From the NCBI RefSeq assembly GCF_029223585.1, contig NZ_CP119424.1:62001-126000 (forward strand): DNA of 64,000 nucleotides. Direction: 5' to 3'. Position 1 is the stretch's first letter, and every line of letters begins with the position of its first letter. Shown here piece after piece: positions 1 to 9,986 of the stretch. The DNA comes from Photobacterium sp. DA100. GTDB taxonomy: Bacteria > Pseudomonadota > Gammaproteobacteria > Enterobacterales > Vibrionaceae. A program made the position numbers and the translations under genes. The notes beneath the pieces were generated by a model. That model was not told the DNA's origin and did not search any database. It saw nothing but the letters and a program-made list of their open reading frames with translations.

Positions 1-30
1 GTTGAGTGACTCGCTACCGGCCTTTTTTGC

Positions 31-840
31 TTACGCTAACTCGAGCGCTTTATCCTGAGCGATGAAAGACAAATCAAGGCTCTTGGCGACACTTTCGTTG
101 GTCACCTTGCCGTGGATGACATTCAGGCCATTCTTGAGGTGCTGATCGGCCTGCAAGGCCCGCTTGTAGCCAAGGTTGGCCAGGCGCAGAATATAGGGCA
201 GGGTCGCATTGTTGAGGGCAAAGGCCGAGGTACGGGCGAGGGCGCCTGGCATATTACCGACACAGTAGTGCACCACATCATCAACAATGTAGGTGGGTGC
301 ATCATGGGTGGTGACCCTTGAGGTGGCAAAACAGCCCCCCTGATCAATTGCCACGTCAACCAAGGCCGAGCCGGGGTGCATTGCCTTTACCATGGCTTCA
401 CTGACCAGCTTCGGTGCCGCGGCTCCCGGTATAAGTACCCCGCCAATGACCAAATCAGCGCCGACGACGGCATCTTCGAGGTTTTGCTGGTTCGAGTAGA
501 CCGTTTTCACGCTCGCGCCAAACTGGACGTTGAGCTTGCGCAGGGTATCGATGTTGTTATCCAGAATTGTGGTTTCTGCACCGAGGCCAACCGCCATTTG
601 AGCAGCATTGGAGCCAACCACGCCGCCGCCAATAATGGTCACTTTGGCCGGAGCGACCCCGGCGACCCCGCCCAGCAGCAGGCCGATCCCACCATGGGAT
701 TTTTCTAAACAGGCCGCGCCGGCTTGTATCGACATGCGCCCTGCTACCTCAGACATCGGTGCCAGCAAAGGCAGGCTATTGTTAGGCCCGGTCACCGTTT
801 CATAGGCAATACACACCGCCTCGCTTGCCAGCAGATCCAG
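31..840 (-). pseudogene. ald: Alanine dehydrogenase, 5'-truncated remnant
   Basis: The reading frame encodes the C-terminal two thirds of NAD-dependent L-alanine dehydrogenase, which interconverts alanine with pyruvate and ammonia. Visible are IAYETV, LLAPMSEVAGRMS, the Rossmann motif IIGGGVVGSNAA, DVAIDQGGCF and the C-terminal VGNMPGALARTS and NATLPY. About 260-270 residues remain of a family that is usually near 370. The missing N-terminal part normally carries the catalytic Lys and His. Homology continues upstream of the first ATG as LDLLASEAV and stops at about 840, where the sequence becomes tauC on the other strand. There is no start signal, so I read this as a dead fragment. The identification is firm; loss of function is inference. 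Confidence 0.82.
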
Positions 841-1140
841 GCGGCTTATTCAATGGGCGCAAGTAAATTTCAGGTGCTTTACCATGTGATCATCAAAAGT
901 GCGATGCCGGAAATTCTGACCGGTTTGCGTATCGGGATCGGTTTCGGTTGGACAACCCTTGTAGCGAGTGAGATGGTCGCAGCCCAAGCCGGGATCGGGT
1001 ATATGGTGCTCAACGCCGCAGAGTTTCTGGTAACGGATGTCGTGATTGCCGGGATCATTATCATCGGCTTGATAGCTTACTCTTTTGATCTTTTTATGCG
1101 CTGGTTAGAGAAGAAACTGGTTCCATGGAAGGGGTATTAA
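838..1140 (+). pseudogene. tauC: Taurine ABC transporter permease, 5'-truncated remnant
   Basis: About 100 codons match the C-terminus of TauC, the inner-membrane permease of the taurine importer: QAAYSMGASKFQVL, then the permease (EAA-loop) region through PEILTGLRIGIGFGWTTLVASEMV, two hydrophobic segments and the terminal KLVPWKGY. The first 60% of the protein is absent. An open frame runs on upstream to 724 only because the antisense of ald happens to be open, so it is a chimera and not a start. No transporter ATPase or binding-protein gene is present. The exact junction lies within a few bases of 838. Confidence 0.8.
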
Positions 1141-1369
1141 TCTGTTAGCCCACTTGAGAGCGCCAGCCTTGTACTTGTAGGTGCTCCCAAGGTAGTAAAA
1201 ACGACATCAAAGCATCCCGAAACAGTCATTCTATGCTGCGATGATAAAGAGGCTAAGAACCAGTGCCTGGCTATAGGCACATACTTCTCCCGCTTTTTGC
1301 ACCAAACGAGGCTGTTTTGGCTGGCTCTGAGTACTTCACTATTTTGCGTTATCTTGAGACAGTTGTTTT

Positions 1370-1406
1370 CCGCTCAAATCATTATGATGGTTTGAGCGGA
1401 TTTTTT
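1370..1406 (+). terminator. Rho-independent terminator in the gap after tauC
   Basis: The arms CCGCTCAAA and TTTGAGCGG (9 bp, 12-nt loop) are followed by A and six T. It ends rightward transcription about 230 nt after the tauC remnant. The rest of 1141-1482 shows no gene. Confidence 0.75.
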
Positions 1407-1482
1407 ATTTGTTGAAGTTATAGCTTGAGGTGAAAAAGGTGGTCATTTTAGCGACTGGCCACCTTCTGTTTAGAGAGTGAAT

Positions 1483-2118
1483 TTAGTTCTGATGCGCAGG
1501 TAGCGACTTGTTCTCGTAGGCATCGGCAAAACCATGGTTCCTGTCTCGGTGGCCCGCTTCGTCTTCGCGGATACGCAGGATGACATCCCTTAACTTGGCA
1601 TTGGCCGCGAGCTGGTAGTATTCAATCGCAATGTCTGGTGCGTTGATGTTCTCAACTTCACCGGCATCGATTTTTTCGAGATATTCGGTGTAGCTTTTGC
1701 AGGCTTCTTCCTCGAAATACCCCACCACACGATGGGCGATCCGTGATGATAGTAAGTAGATGAAACTGTACACCACAATAAAGACACCTTGTCCGAGCAA
1801 GACTAGCATCCGCTCTATCCAGCTTGGCTTAGCGATATCCAGGAAGATCATTAGGTGCATCCGCTCGTTCTGCGCTTCATCAAGCAGCTGTTTGATCCAA
1901 CCTTCGTCATCTCTCATTCGGCGCAGAGACTTAAGGTGGTTGAACATACCTGCAACCATACCCGGTACGGCAGCAATGGTTTCTAAAATGACGGCTCTTT
2001 TGGCGTACTTAGAGCCATAAAACAGGTTAAGGGAAAATTTAAGGAACTGCGTGATTTGATAGGCAACTCGCTCCGAGAGCTTGGTTGCGCTTCGGTGGGT
2101 TATTTTGAAACCTGACAT
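1483..2118 (-). CDS. aox: Alternative oxidase (diiron ubiquinol oxidase)
   Basis: This 211-residue protein is a bacterial alternative oxidase, a membrane-associated non-heme diiron ubiquinol oxidase that reduces oxygen to water without pumping protons. The diiron ligands are visible: Glu46 in LETIAAVPGMV, Glu85 and His88 in NERMH, a Glu in EEEA (136-138), and Glu187 and His190 in EDEAGHRDRNH. A hydrophobic stretch at about 104-126 fits interfacial membrane binding. The ATG has AGGGG 7 nt upstream. It stands alone, followed on the left by the gap before tauC. In Vibrio fischeri aox is induced by nitric oxide; whether that holds here depends on the palindrome at 2144-2165. Confidence 0.93.
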   Translation of the reverse strand: MSGFKITHRSATKLSERVAYQITQFLKFSLNLFYGSKYAKRAVILETIAAVPGMVAGMFNHLKSLRRMRDDEGWIKQLLDEAQNERMHLMIFLDIAKPSWIERMLVLLGQGVFIVVYSFIYLLSSRIAHRVVGYFEEEACKSYTEYLEKIDAGEVENINAPDIAIEYYQLAANAKLRDVILRIREDEAGHRDRNHGFADAYENKSLPAHQN

Positions 2119-2143
2119 AGTTAATCCCCTACTTATAATAATG

Positions 2144-2165
2144 TTTTAACGCGGCAGCATTAAAA
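2144..2165 (-). promoter_or_regulatory. Imperfect palindrome upstream of aox
   Basis: The arms TTTTAACGC and GCATTAAAA are separated by 4 nt (8 of 9 positions pair). The site is 26-47 nt before the aox ATG, a suitable place for a repressor operator. NsrR is the known aox regulator in V. fischeri, but I cannot score this site against its motif. Confidence 0.4.
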
Positions 2166-2482
2166 TTCCCGAATAATATATAAAACCGCTTTGTAACCAA
2201 CTGTATTGTTCAACTAGGGACTGTTGTGCCGGGTAACTGATTGTTTTGATTGTAAATAACCATTTGTTTTTAATGGATTATATTTGCTCTTAACCATTTG
2301 CTATTGTTGAAGAAGTTACTTTTGCCAAATGTAACGGAAGTGGCGTGAGATAATTAACGGGTTAGGATGATAAATCCCTGTTATTTATAATGACTTATCG
2401 ATAAGTAACATCTTACGAGCATTGCGTGAGCTTGGATAATGATGAACAGGTAAATCATTGCTTTCTGGCTAGGCAAAGTGGT
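2166..2482. other. aox-gntR divergent intergenic region
   Basis: No gene is seen. It should hold the promoters of the divergent aox and gntR genes. One perfect 14-bp palindrome, ACTTATCGATAAGT, lies at 2393-2406; I do not recognise it. Confidence 0.5.
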
Positions 2483-2497
2483 ATGTTACTGTAACAT
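2483..2497 (+). promoter_or_regulatory. GntR-type operator upstream of gntR
   Basis: ATGTTAC-T-GTAACAT is a perfect palindrome around one base. It matches the two halves of the Escherichia coli GntR operator (ATGTTACC..GGTAACAT) with one base less in the centre. It lies 32-46 nt before the gntR ATG, suggesting autoregulation. Confidence 0.65.
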
Positions 2498-2528
2498 TTC
2501 AAACCTAGCTGTAACTTATCCTATTGTT

Positions 2529-3536
2529 ATGACACAAGAACAACGAAAAGCGCGCCCAACCCTGCAAGATATTGCTGACCGTGTCGGCATCACTAAAATG
2601 ACCGTGAGCCGCTATATGCGCAATCCTGAATCTGTGTCGGCCAAGACAAGGGATAAGATTGCCGAGGTGGTAGAAGAGCTGGGGTATATCCAAAACCGCG
2701 CGCCAGCCATGTTGTCGAAGTCTTCCAGCAAGGCGATAGGGGTGTTGCTGCCTTCTTTGTCGAACCAGGTGTTTGCCAGCTTTGCACAGGGCATTGAAGC
2801 GGTGACCAATGCCAACGGCTATGAGATCCTGATTGCCCACTTCAGTTACGATGAAGAAATTGAAGAGCGCAAAATTGCCTCTTTGCTTTCCTACCAGGTT
2901 GATGGCCTTATCCTGACCGGTACCTCCCATACCGAGCGGACATTGCAGATGATTAAAACTGCCGGGGTTCCAGTGGTGGAAGCAATGGAGCTGCCGAGTA
3001 ACCCTGTCGATATGGTGGTGGGGTTGGATCATATCCACGCATCCTATACGGCGGTGAAAACCATGCTCGATAAGGGCAAGCGCCACATAGCCTACTTTGG
3101 TGCCCGCTTGGATACCCGTACCAAACTGCGTATGGAAGGCTATGACAAGGCGATGGAACAAGCCGGTTTGCCGAAATACCACATCCTGACCCATGAACAT
3201 TCCAGCTTCACTCTTGGTGGAGAGCTGTTAAGCCGTGCCTTGGCAGAGTGTCCGGAGTTAGACGGCGTGTTCTGTACCAATGATGATATCGCCATTGGCA
3301 CAATCCTGGCCTGTAATGAGCGGGGTATCGAAGTACCCCAGCGGATCAGTGTTGTTGGTTACAACGCCTTGGATATCGGCCAGGCTATCACGCCGCGTCT
3401 GACCAGTATTTACACCCCACGTTACCAAATTGGTGAGAAAAGTGCAGAGCTGCTGCTCCAAGCCCTTGACGGTAAGCGCAGCGAACGAAATGTTTTCGAT
3501 ATGGGCTTTACCATCAGCCGGGGCGAAAGCTTGTAG
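2529..3536 (+). CDS. gntR: Gluconate-utilization repressor, LacI family
   Basis: A 335-residue LacI-family repressor starting MTQEQRKARPTL. The N-terminal helix-turn-helix and hinge are clear (LQDIADRVGITKMTVSRYMRN), followed by a periplasmic-binding-like effector domain from about residue 60. I chose the ATG at 2529 because translation from the GTG at 2478 would run through the palindrome at 2483-2497 and add residues before the usual LacI start. It sits tail to tail with the edd-gntK operon. GntR responds to gluconate in the family; the matching operators at 2483 and 6010-6039 support this. No strong Shine-Dalgarno is visible. Confidence 0.88.
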   Translation: MTQEQRKARPTLQDIADRVGITKMTVSRYMRNPESVSAKTRDKIAEVVEELGYIQNRAPAMLSKSSSKAIGVLLPSLSNQVFASFAQGIEAVTNANGYEILIAHFSYDEEIEERKIASLLSYQVDGLILTGTSHTERTLQMIKTAGVPVVEAMELPSNPVDMVVGLDHIHASYTAVKTMLDKGKRHIAYFGARLDTRTKLRMEGYDKAMEQAGLPKYHILTHEHSSFTLGGELLSRALAECPELDGVFCTNDDIAIGTILACNERGIEVPQRISVVGYNALDIGQAITPRLTSIYTPRYQIGEKSAELLLQALDGKRSERNVFDMGFTISRGESL

Positions 3537-3555
3537 CGAACCGCTTTTAAAAAAT

Positions 3556-3585
3556 AGAAATGGGAGCAAGCCGCTCCCATTTTTG
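3556..3585. terminator. Bidirectional terminator between gntR and edd
   Basis: ATGGGAGC and GCTCCCAT pair around AAGCC, flanked by A-rich and T-rich tracts on opposite sides. It serves the convergent gntR and edd genes. Confidence 0.8.
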
Positions 3586-3587
3586 CC

Positions 3588-5384
3588 TTAGAACAAGAAG
3601 CTCGCCCCCTCATCGGCACTGCCGACATTTTCCCGCATCACTTTGAAGATATCCCGTCCCCAGGTAATTTGGCTGGCTTCGGTGTCGAGTTGAACCGGTT
3701 GGCGTTGGTCAAAATCAACCGCGGCTTCCAACAGGCCGGTGTTACAGTCAAGCTTCACGATATCGCCATTTTTGATCATGCCGATGGCACCGCCGCGCAG
3801 CGCTTCCGGTGATACATGGATAGCCGCCGGGATCTTGCCTGATGCACCCGACAAGCGGCCGTCGGTAACCAAAGCGACCTGATGGCCTGCTTTTTGGATA
3901 TTGCTAAGGATGGGCATCAGTTTGTGTAGCTCTGGCATACCATTGGCAGCAGGACCATTGTGGCTGACGACGATGACGCAGTCCCCGGTGAACTCACCGG
4001 CCTGATAAGCCGCTTCTACGTCATGCTGGCAACGGAAAACTTTGGCTGGCGCTTCAATGAACTGGTGTTCCTGCTTGACCGCAGAGACCTTGATAACGGC
4101 TTGGCCCAGATTGCCTTTGAGCACTTTGGTTCCACCAGTTTGGTTGAATACTTGGCCGTTGGCGGCGATGACTTCAGGGTTGTGGCTCTCGCCAACAGGT
4201 TGCCATATTAGCTTGTTATCCTCGATAGCTGGCTGGGTCAGCTGGTCGGCAAACTCACCAAATACCGTTTTTACGTCTGAGTTAAGTAGGCCGCGCTCAT
4301 GCAGGGCTTTCATCAGTGCCGGAACACCGCCGGCTTGCTCGAAGGCGTTGATATCTGCCGGGCCATTCGGGTACATCTTGGCCAGCAGCGGCACGATATC
4401 AGACAGCTCACTGATATCATCCCAGGTAAGGAGCAGCCCGCCAGCGCGGGCGATTGCCAGCATATGGATAGTGTGGTTAGTACTGCCACCCGAGGCCAGC
4501 AAGGCCACTACGCCATTGACCAAGTTTTCGGCAGTGAATACGTCAATAAGAGGGCGGTAGCTAGGGGAATCCGCAGTCATGGATGCCAGTGCTAGGCTGG
4601 CGTGCTCGGTCAAGGCTGAGCGCAAGTCAGTGTTGGGCGCCACGAAAGCCGAGCCCGGTAGCATCAAGCCCATGGCTTCGAAGACCAGCTGGTTGGTGTT
4701 GGCTGTGCCGTAGAACGTACAGGTGCCACCGGAATGGTAGGCTTGGCACTCCATCTCTAGCAGGGCGTCTTTGCCCACTTCGCCGGCGACATACTGCTGG
4801 CGCACGGCAACTTTCTTGTCGTTGGTAATGCCTGTAGGCATTGGGCCTGCCGGAATGAAGGCGGTAGGCAGATGGGCGTAGCTAAGTGCCCCCATCAACT
4901 GTCCCGGGGCAATTTTATCGCAAATGCCCAGCAGCAATGTGGCATCGAATACATTGTGGCTCAGCGAGAAGGCGGTGGACTGGGCAATTAAATCTCGGGA
5001 GAACAGCGACATATCCATACCCGGTTGGCCTTGGGTTACCCCATCGCACATCGCGGGTACACAGCCGGCGATTTGGGCCGTATGGCCGAGCGACTGCAGG
5101 GCTAACTTGATTTGATCCGGGTAGTTTTTGTAAAGCTGGTGGGCACTTAGCATGTCATTGTAAGACGAGACAATGGCAAGGTTGGCACGGGTGAAATCGA
5201 GGATCTGCTGCTTTTCCTGCTGGCAGGACGCTGCTACCGCGTGGGCAAGGTTGCCACAGGACAGGCTGGCTCGGCCTTTTCCCTGCTCAGCCTGATACGC
5301 TGTTTTATCTTCAAAGTTCGCACGGATTACTTGGCTGCGGGCTTTGATACGCTCGGTGATCCGGGTAATGGTTGGGTGGATCAT
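3588..5384 (-). CDS. edd: Phosphogluconate dehydratase
   Basis: A full-length (598 aa) IlvD/Edd-family iron-sulfur dehydratase that converts 6-phosphogluconate to 2-keto-3-deoxy-6-phosphogluconate, the first dedicated Entner-Doudoroff step. Visible are the signature [37 protein letters not shown] and [14 protein letters not shown]; the Cys residues in the first three are the expected cluster-ligand region. Its start codon overlaps the gntK stop (ATGA), so translation is probably coupled. The operon is gntK-edd, read leftward from the GntR operators at 6010-6039. The product of Edd is the substrate of Eda, encoded divergently. Confidence 0.97.
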   Translation of the reverse strand: MIHPTITRITERIKARSQVIRANFEDKTAYQAEQGKGRASLSCGNLAHAVAASCQQEKQQILDFTRANLAIVSSYNDMLSAHQLYKNYPDQIKLALQSLGHTAQIAGCVPAMCDGVTQGQPGMDMSLFSRDLIAQSTAFSLSHNVFDATLLLGICDKIAPGQLMGALSYAHLPTAFIPAGPMPTGITNDKKVAVRQQYVAGEVGKDALLEMECQAYHSGGTCTFYGTANTNQLVFEAMGLMLPGSAFVAPNTDLRSALTEHASLALASMTADSPSYRPLIDVFTAENLVNGVVALLASGGSTNHTIHMLAIARAGGLLLTWDDISELSDIVPLLAKMYPNGPADINAFEQAGGVPALMKALHERGLLNSDVKTVFGEFADQLTQPAIEDNKLIWQPVGESHNPEVIAANGQVFNQTGGTKVLKGNLGQAVIKVSAVKQEHQFIEAPAKVFRCQHDVEAAYQAGEFTGDCVIVVSHNGPAANGMPELHKLMPILSNIQKAGHQVALVTDGRLSGASGKIPAAIHVSPEALRGGAIGMIKNGDIVKLDCNTGLLEAAVDFDQRQPVQLDTEASQITWGRDIFKVMRENVGSADEGASFLF

Positions 5385-5935
5385 GCGGTGATCTCCTGGG
5401 CCGTAGCTGGTGTGCCTTGTTCATTCATAGCGTGCTCTGTCAGAGCAGCAACAGCGTCATCCAATATGGCTTCAATACTCTGGTCAATGTTCACGGTGAT
5501 GACGTCGGTTTCATCAATAGGTGTTTCAAGGACCGCAAATTGGCTGGCGATCATGTTTTCTTTCATGAAATGCCCTTGCCGTAGCCGGATACGTGCTTTA
5601 ATCACCTCTTGAGAGCCTGACAGATACAAGAAAGCTAAGTTGCGATTTCCCTTACGAATTTGTTCCCGGTAACATTTCTTCAAGGCTGAGCAGACAATCA
5701 CGCCCGTTTCGTTCTTGCTTTCAATGCTGAATGCGGCATCGCGGATCCGCTCTAGCCAAGGCTCACGGTCTTGGTCGTTCAGTGGCTCCCCTTGGGCCAT
5801 TTTCAGGATGTTGGCTTTTGGGTGCAGGTCATCCCCATCGATAAACTTGCCGCCAATACGCTGGGCAAGTTCATAACCGATAGTACTTTTCCCTGATGCA
5901 GATACCCCCATCACTATGATGCTTTTCCCCACCAT
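5381..5935 (-). CDS. gntK: Gluconokinase
   Basis: A 184-residue thermoresistant-type gluconokinase that phosphorylates gluconate to 6-phosphogluconate. The P-loop GVSASGKST is at residues 10-18, followed by FIDGDDLHP, PLNDQDREPWL and CSALKKCYRE, all typical of GntK. The ATG is preceded by AAGGAG at a good distance. It is the first gene of gntK-edd, overlapping edd by 4 nt. The C-terminus is a little longer than the E. coli enzyme. No gluconate permease gene lies in the window, so the substrate must enter by a carrier encoded elsewhere. Confidence 0.96.
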   Translation of the reverse strand: MVGKSIIVMGVSASGKSTIGYELAQRIGGKFIDGDDLHPKANILKMAQGEPLNDQDREPWLERIRDAAFSIESKNETGVIVCSALKKCYREQIRKGNRNLAFLYLSGSQEVIKARIRLRQGHFMKENMIASQFAVLETPIDETDVITVNIDQSIEAILDDAVAALTEHAMNEQGTPATAQEITA

Positions 5936-6009
5936 GTAAGCTCCTTGAATCTTTTTCTGATCTGGATCTCATTTTTCAGATGATCTTCAAAATCGGGTTT
6001 ATTTTACCA

Positions 6010-6039
6010 ATGTTATTGGTAACATGTTACCCGTAACTT
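6010..6039. promoter_or_regulatory. Tandem GntR-type operators between gntK and eda
   Basis: Two 16-bp sites overlap by 2 bp: ATGTTATTGGTAACAT (6010-6025) and ATGTTACCCGTAACTT (6024-6039). Both match the enteric GntR operator. They lie 75 nt before gntK and 110 nt before eda, so one repressor could control both directions. Confidence 0.75.
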
Positions 6040-6148
6040 GAATGGTTGTGAACCACTGAATCAACAAATCATCAAAACACCATGTTCTGCACAGTCATAA
6101 TTTTGTTCCAGTGTTAGAGAACGCCTGTGCCATGGAAAGGGGAGAGAA

Positions 6149-6766
6149 ATGGAACAAACAATTGAAAGCAAGTTAAGTGCGATGAAGGTCGTGCCAGTCA
6201 TTGCTATCAAAGATGCCGACCAGGCAAAACCACTGGCCAAGGTCTTGGTCGAGAACGGTTTGCCGTGCGCCGAAATTACGTTTCGCACCGAAGCGGCAGC
6301 TGAGTCGATTCGCCTGATGCGCGAAGCATACCCAGACATGCTAATCGGCGCGGGCACGGTGTTGACAAACGAGCAGGTTGATCAGGCGGTTGAAGCGGGC
6401 GCGGATTTTATCGTTAGCCCGGGTTTGAATCCGACTACGGTGGCGTACTGCCAACAGAAGAATGTCGCGGTTATTCCGGGTGTCAACAACCCGAGTCTGG
6501 TGGAACAGGCGATGTCGCTTGGCTTGAAAACACTGAAGTTCTTCCCGGCGGAGCCTTCAGGTGGCATTGGCATGCTAAAAGCGCTATCGGCGGTTTATCC
6601 GGTTGAGTTTATGCCGACGGGCGGTATTAGCCCTGCCAATGTGGCCGACTACCTGGCACTGGAGAAAGTGATTGCTTGTGGCGGCACTTGGATGGTTCCG
6701 AACAACCTAATCGAGCAAGGGGATTGGCAAGCCATTGGTCAACTGGTGAGTGAAATCAACCAGTAA
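6149..6766 (+). CDS. eda: KDPG/KHG aldolase
   Basis: A 205-residue class I aldolase that cleaves 2-keto-3-deoxy-6-phosphogluconate into pyruvate and glyceraldehyde 3-phosphate. Glu42 (AEITFRT) and the Schiff-base Lys130 (LKFFPAEPSGG) match the family. GAGTVL and MPTGGI complete the phosphate-binding barrel motifs. GGGGAG precedes the ATG. It is divergent from gntK-edd over the GntR operators, which completes the Entner-Doudoroff route in this locus. A weak 17-bp GntR-like sequence at 6801-6817 follows the gene; I do not rely on it. Confidence 0.96.
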   Translation: MEQTIESKLSAMKVVPVIAIKDADQAKPLAKVLVENGLPCAEITFRTEAAAESIRLMREAYPDMLIGAGTVLTNEQVDQAVEAGADFIVSPGLNPTTVAYCQQKNVAVIPGVNNPSLVEQAMSLGLKTLKFFPAEPSGGIGMLKALSAVYPVEFMPTGGISPANVADYLALEKVIACGGTWMVPNNLIEQGDWQAIGQLVSEINQ

Positions 6767-6892
6767 GCAAAATAACAAATTGATGGTCACCAGAATTTAC
6801 ATTTTACCGGGTGACATTTAACGCATTTTATTGGGGAATAGGCCGCACATTGAGCAAGCCAACTATTCTCCGTACACGCAGGAGTTGAGAAG

Positions 6893-8377
6893 ATGTCGAA
6901 AGATTACAGCGCGGTAGCCCGCTCGGTCGTCGAAAAATTGGGGGGCGCCAATAACGTTGTTGCCCTTACCCACTGTATGACCCGCCTACGTTTTGTGTTG
7001 AAAGATGAGGCAAAAATTGATGCCGCAGCGCTGAAAGGCGTGAAGGGGGTTATGGGCGTCGTGCACAATGGCGACAAGTGTCAAGTGATCATTGGCAACA
7101 ACGTGGCCTACGCCTACCAGGAAGTGATGAAACTGTGCAGCCTTGATGGTGCAGCTGCAGATACACCGGCACCGAAAGTCAAACTGACGCCGAAAGTCAT
7201 CGGCGCGAAAATGCTCGATGCGCTAGTTGGCACCATGTCGCCATTGATCCCGGCGATTATCGGTGGTTCGATGGTAAAACTGGCTGCCATGCTGCTGCTG
7301 ATGTTCAATATCTACGAAGCCGATCACTCAACGATCATTTTGCTTAACACCATCGGTGACGGCGCCTTTTTCTTCCTTCCTATTATGGTAGCGGCTTCTG
7401 CATCGATTAAATTCAAAACCAACATGTCGCTGGCAATCGGTATCGCCGGTGTGTTGGTACACCCGAACTTTATCGACCTGATGGCACAGGCCGCTGACGG
7501 TCGTGCGGTTGACTTGTTCGGGATTCCGGTGACTTCTGTCCGTTACACCTATACCGTTATTCCGGTTCTGATCATGACATGGATACTGTCATATATAGAG
7601 CGCTGGGTGGATAGTATTACGCCTGCCGTGACCAAGAATTTCTTGAAGCCGATGCTTATCGTGTTGATCGCCGCACCGATCGGTATTCTTCTGGTTGGCC
7701 CGATGGGGATCTGGATCGGTACAGCAATCTCTGCTGCAGTATATGCAATTCACGGTACTCTCGGCTGGCTGGCTGTCGCTATCATGGGGGCGCTATGGCC
7801 GCTATTGGTACTCACCGGTATGCACCGGGTATTTACCCCAACGATTATCCAGACCATCGCGGAAACGGGCACGGAGGGCATGGTAATGCCGTCTGAAATC
7901 GGTGCAAACATCGGTATGGGTGGTGCGTGTTTGGCTGTTGCGTGGAAAACCAAAAATATTGCACTTAAGCAGACGTCTATGGCGGCGGGGGCATCGGCAC
8001 TGATGGCGGGTATCTCTGAGCCTGCACTATACGGTGTGCTGGTTCGTCTCAAGCGTCCACTAATTGCTGCGCTGATCACGGGCTTCATAGTTGGTGGTCT
8101 GGCGGGCATGGCCGGTATTGCCAGCCATTCAATGGCAGCTCCGAGCTTGTTCACCAGTGTTCAGTTCATTGATGTCAACGATCCGATGAGCCTGGTATGG
8201 GTACTGGGTCTGATGGCATTGTCAGTCGTCCTGTCATTTGTACTGACGCTTATCCTAGGGTTTGAAGATATCCCTAACGATGAGGATGAAGCCAGCCCGA
8301 CAGCGGCAAAAGAGTCGGCGAAAGAAAACGCTGAAGAAATCGAAACACCGGTGCCAGCAAAACCTGCTACGGCCTAG
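6893..8377 (+). CDS. ascF: Beta-glucoside PTS transporter, EIIBC
   Basis: A 494-residue phosphotransferase permease that imports and phosphorylates a beta-glucoside (cellobiose, arbutin or salicin type). The EIIB domain covers about residues 1-90 with the phosphorylated Cys in LTHCMTRLRFVL (residue 28). The EIIC membrane domain follows from about 105, with VGTMSPLIPAIIGGSM, GMHRVFTP and GISEPALYG. There is no EIIA domain, as in AscF, so phosphate must come from a separate EIIA. The C-terminal tail (about 460-494) is Glu/Ala/Pro-rich and probably cytoplasmic. It is followed by a GH1 6-phospho-beta-glucosidase, which supports the substrate class. The exact sugar is unknown. Confidence 0.9.
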   Translation: MSKDYSAVARSVVEKLGGANNVVALTHCMTRLRFVLKDEAKIDAAALKGVKGVMGVVHNGDKCQVIIGNNVAYAYQEVMKLCSLDGAAADTPAPKVKLTPKVIGAKMLDALVGTMSPLIPAIIGGSMVKLAAMLLLMFNIYEADHSTIILLNTIGDGAFFFLPIMVAASASIKFKTNMSLAIGIAGVLVHPNFIDLMAQAADGRAVDLFGIPVTSVRYTYTVIPVLIMTWILSYIERWVDSITPAVTKNFLKPMLIVLIAAPIGILLVGPMGIWIGTAISAAVYAIHGTLGWLAVAIMGALWPLLVLTGMHRVFTPTIIQTIAETGTEGMVMPSEIGANIGMGGACLAVAWKTKNIALKQTSMAAGASALMAGISEPALYGVLVRLKRPLIAALITGFIVGGLAGMAGIASHSMAAPSLFTSVQFIDVNDPMSLVWVLGLMALSVVLSFVLTLILGFEDIPNDEDEASPTAAKESAKENAEEIETPVPAKPATA

Positions 8378-8399
8378 TGCTCCCTGAAGAGTAAAACGG

Positions 8400-8423
8400 G
8401 CCACCTCAGAATGAGGTGGCTTT
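8400..8423 (+). terminator. Hairpin between ascF and ascB
   Basis: GCCACCTCA and TGAGGTGGC pair around GAA and are followed by only three T. It could partly end transcription or protect the ascF message. Confidence 0.5.
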
Positions 8424-9907
<1,484 letters not shown>

Positions 9908-9945
9908 GTGTGTTCTGTTGTCTGAGGGGAAACCTCTGACAGTTT

Positions 9946-9981
9946 GCCGGTAAGGCCCACTCTGCTCTTACCGGCTTTTTT
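9946..9981 (+). terminator. Terminator after ascB
   Basis: GCCGGTAAG and CTTACCGGC form a 9-bp stem with a 12-nt loop and six T. It ends the ascF-ascB unit just before the convergent ddl. Confidence 0.88.
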
Positions 9982-9986
9982 GTATA

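Noticed and set aside
724..1140. A 138-codon open frame starting inside ald antisense and ending in tauC
   Set aside because: Its first 38 codons are the antisense of ald; only the part from about 838 is TauC. It is a junction artefact, not a gene.
2505..3200. Long open frame antisense to gntR
   Set aside because: Codon mirror of a well-supported gene, no ribosome site, no protein-like features.
4042..4560. Open frame antisense to edd
   Set aside because: Shadow of edd; low-complexity product and no start signal.
6801..6817. A third GntR operator after eda
   Set aside because: It needs an inserted base and mismatches in both halves; too weak to list as a site.
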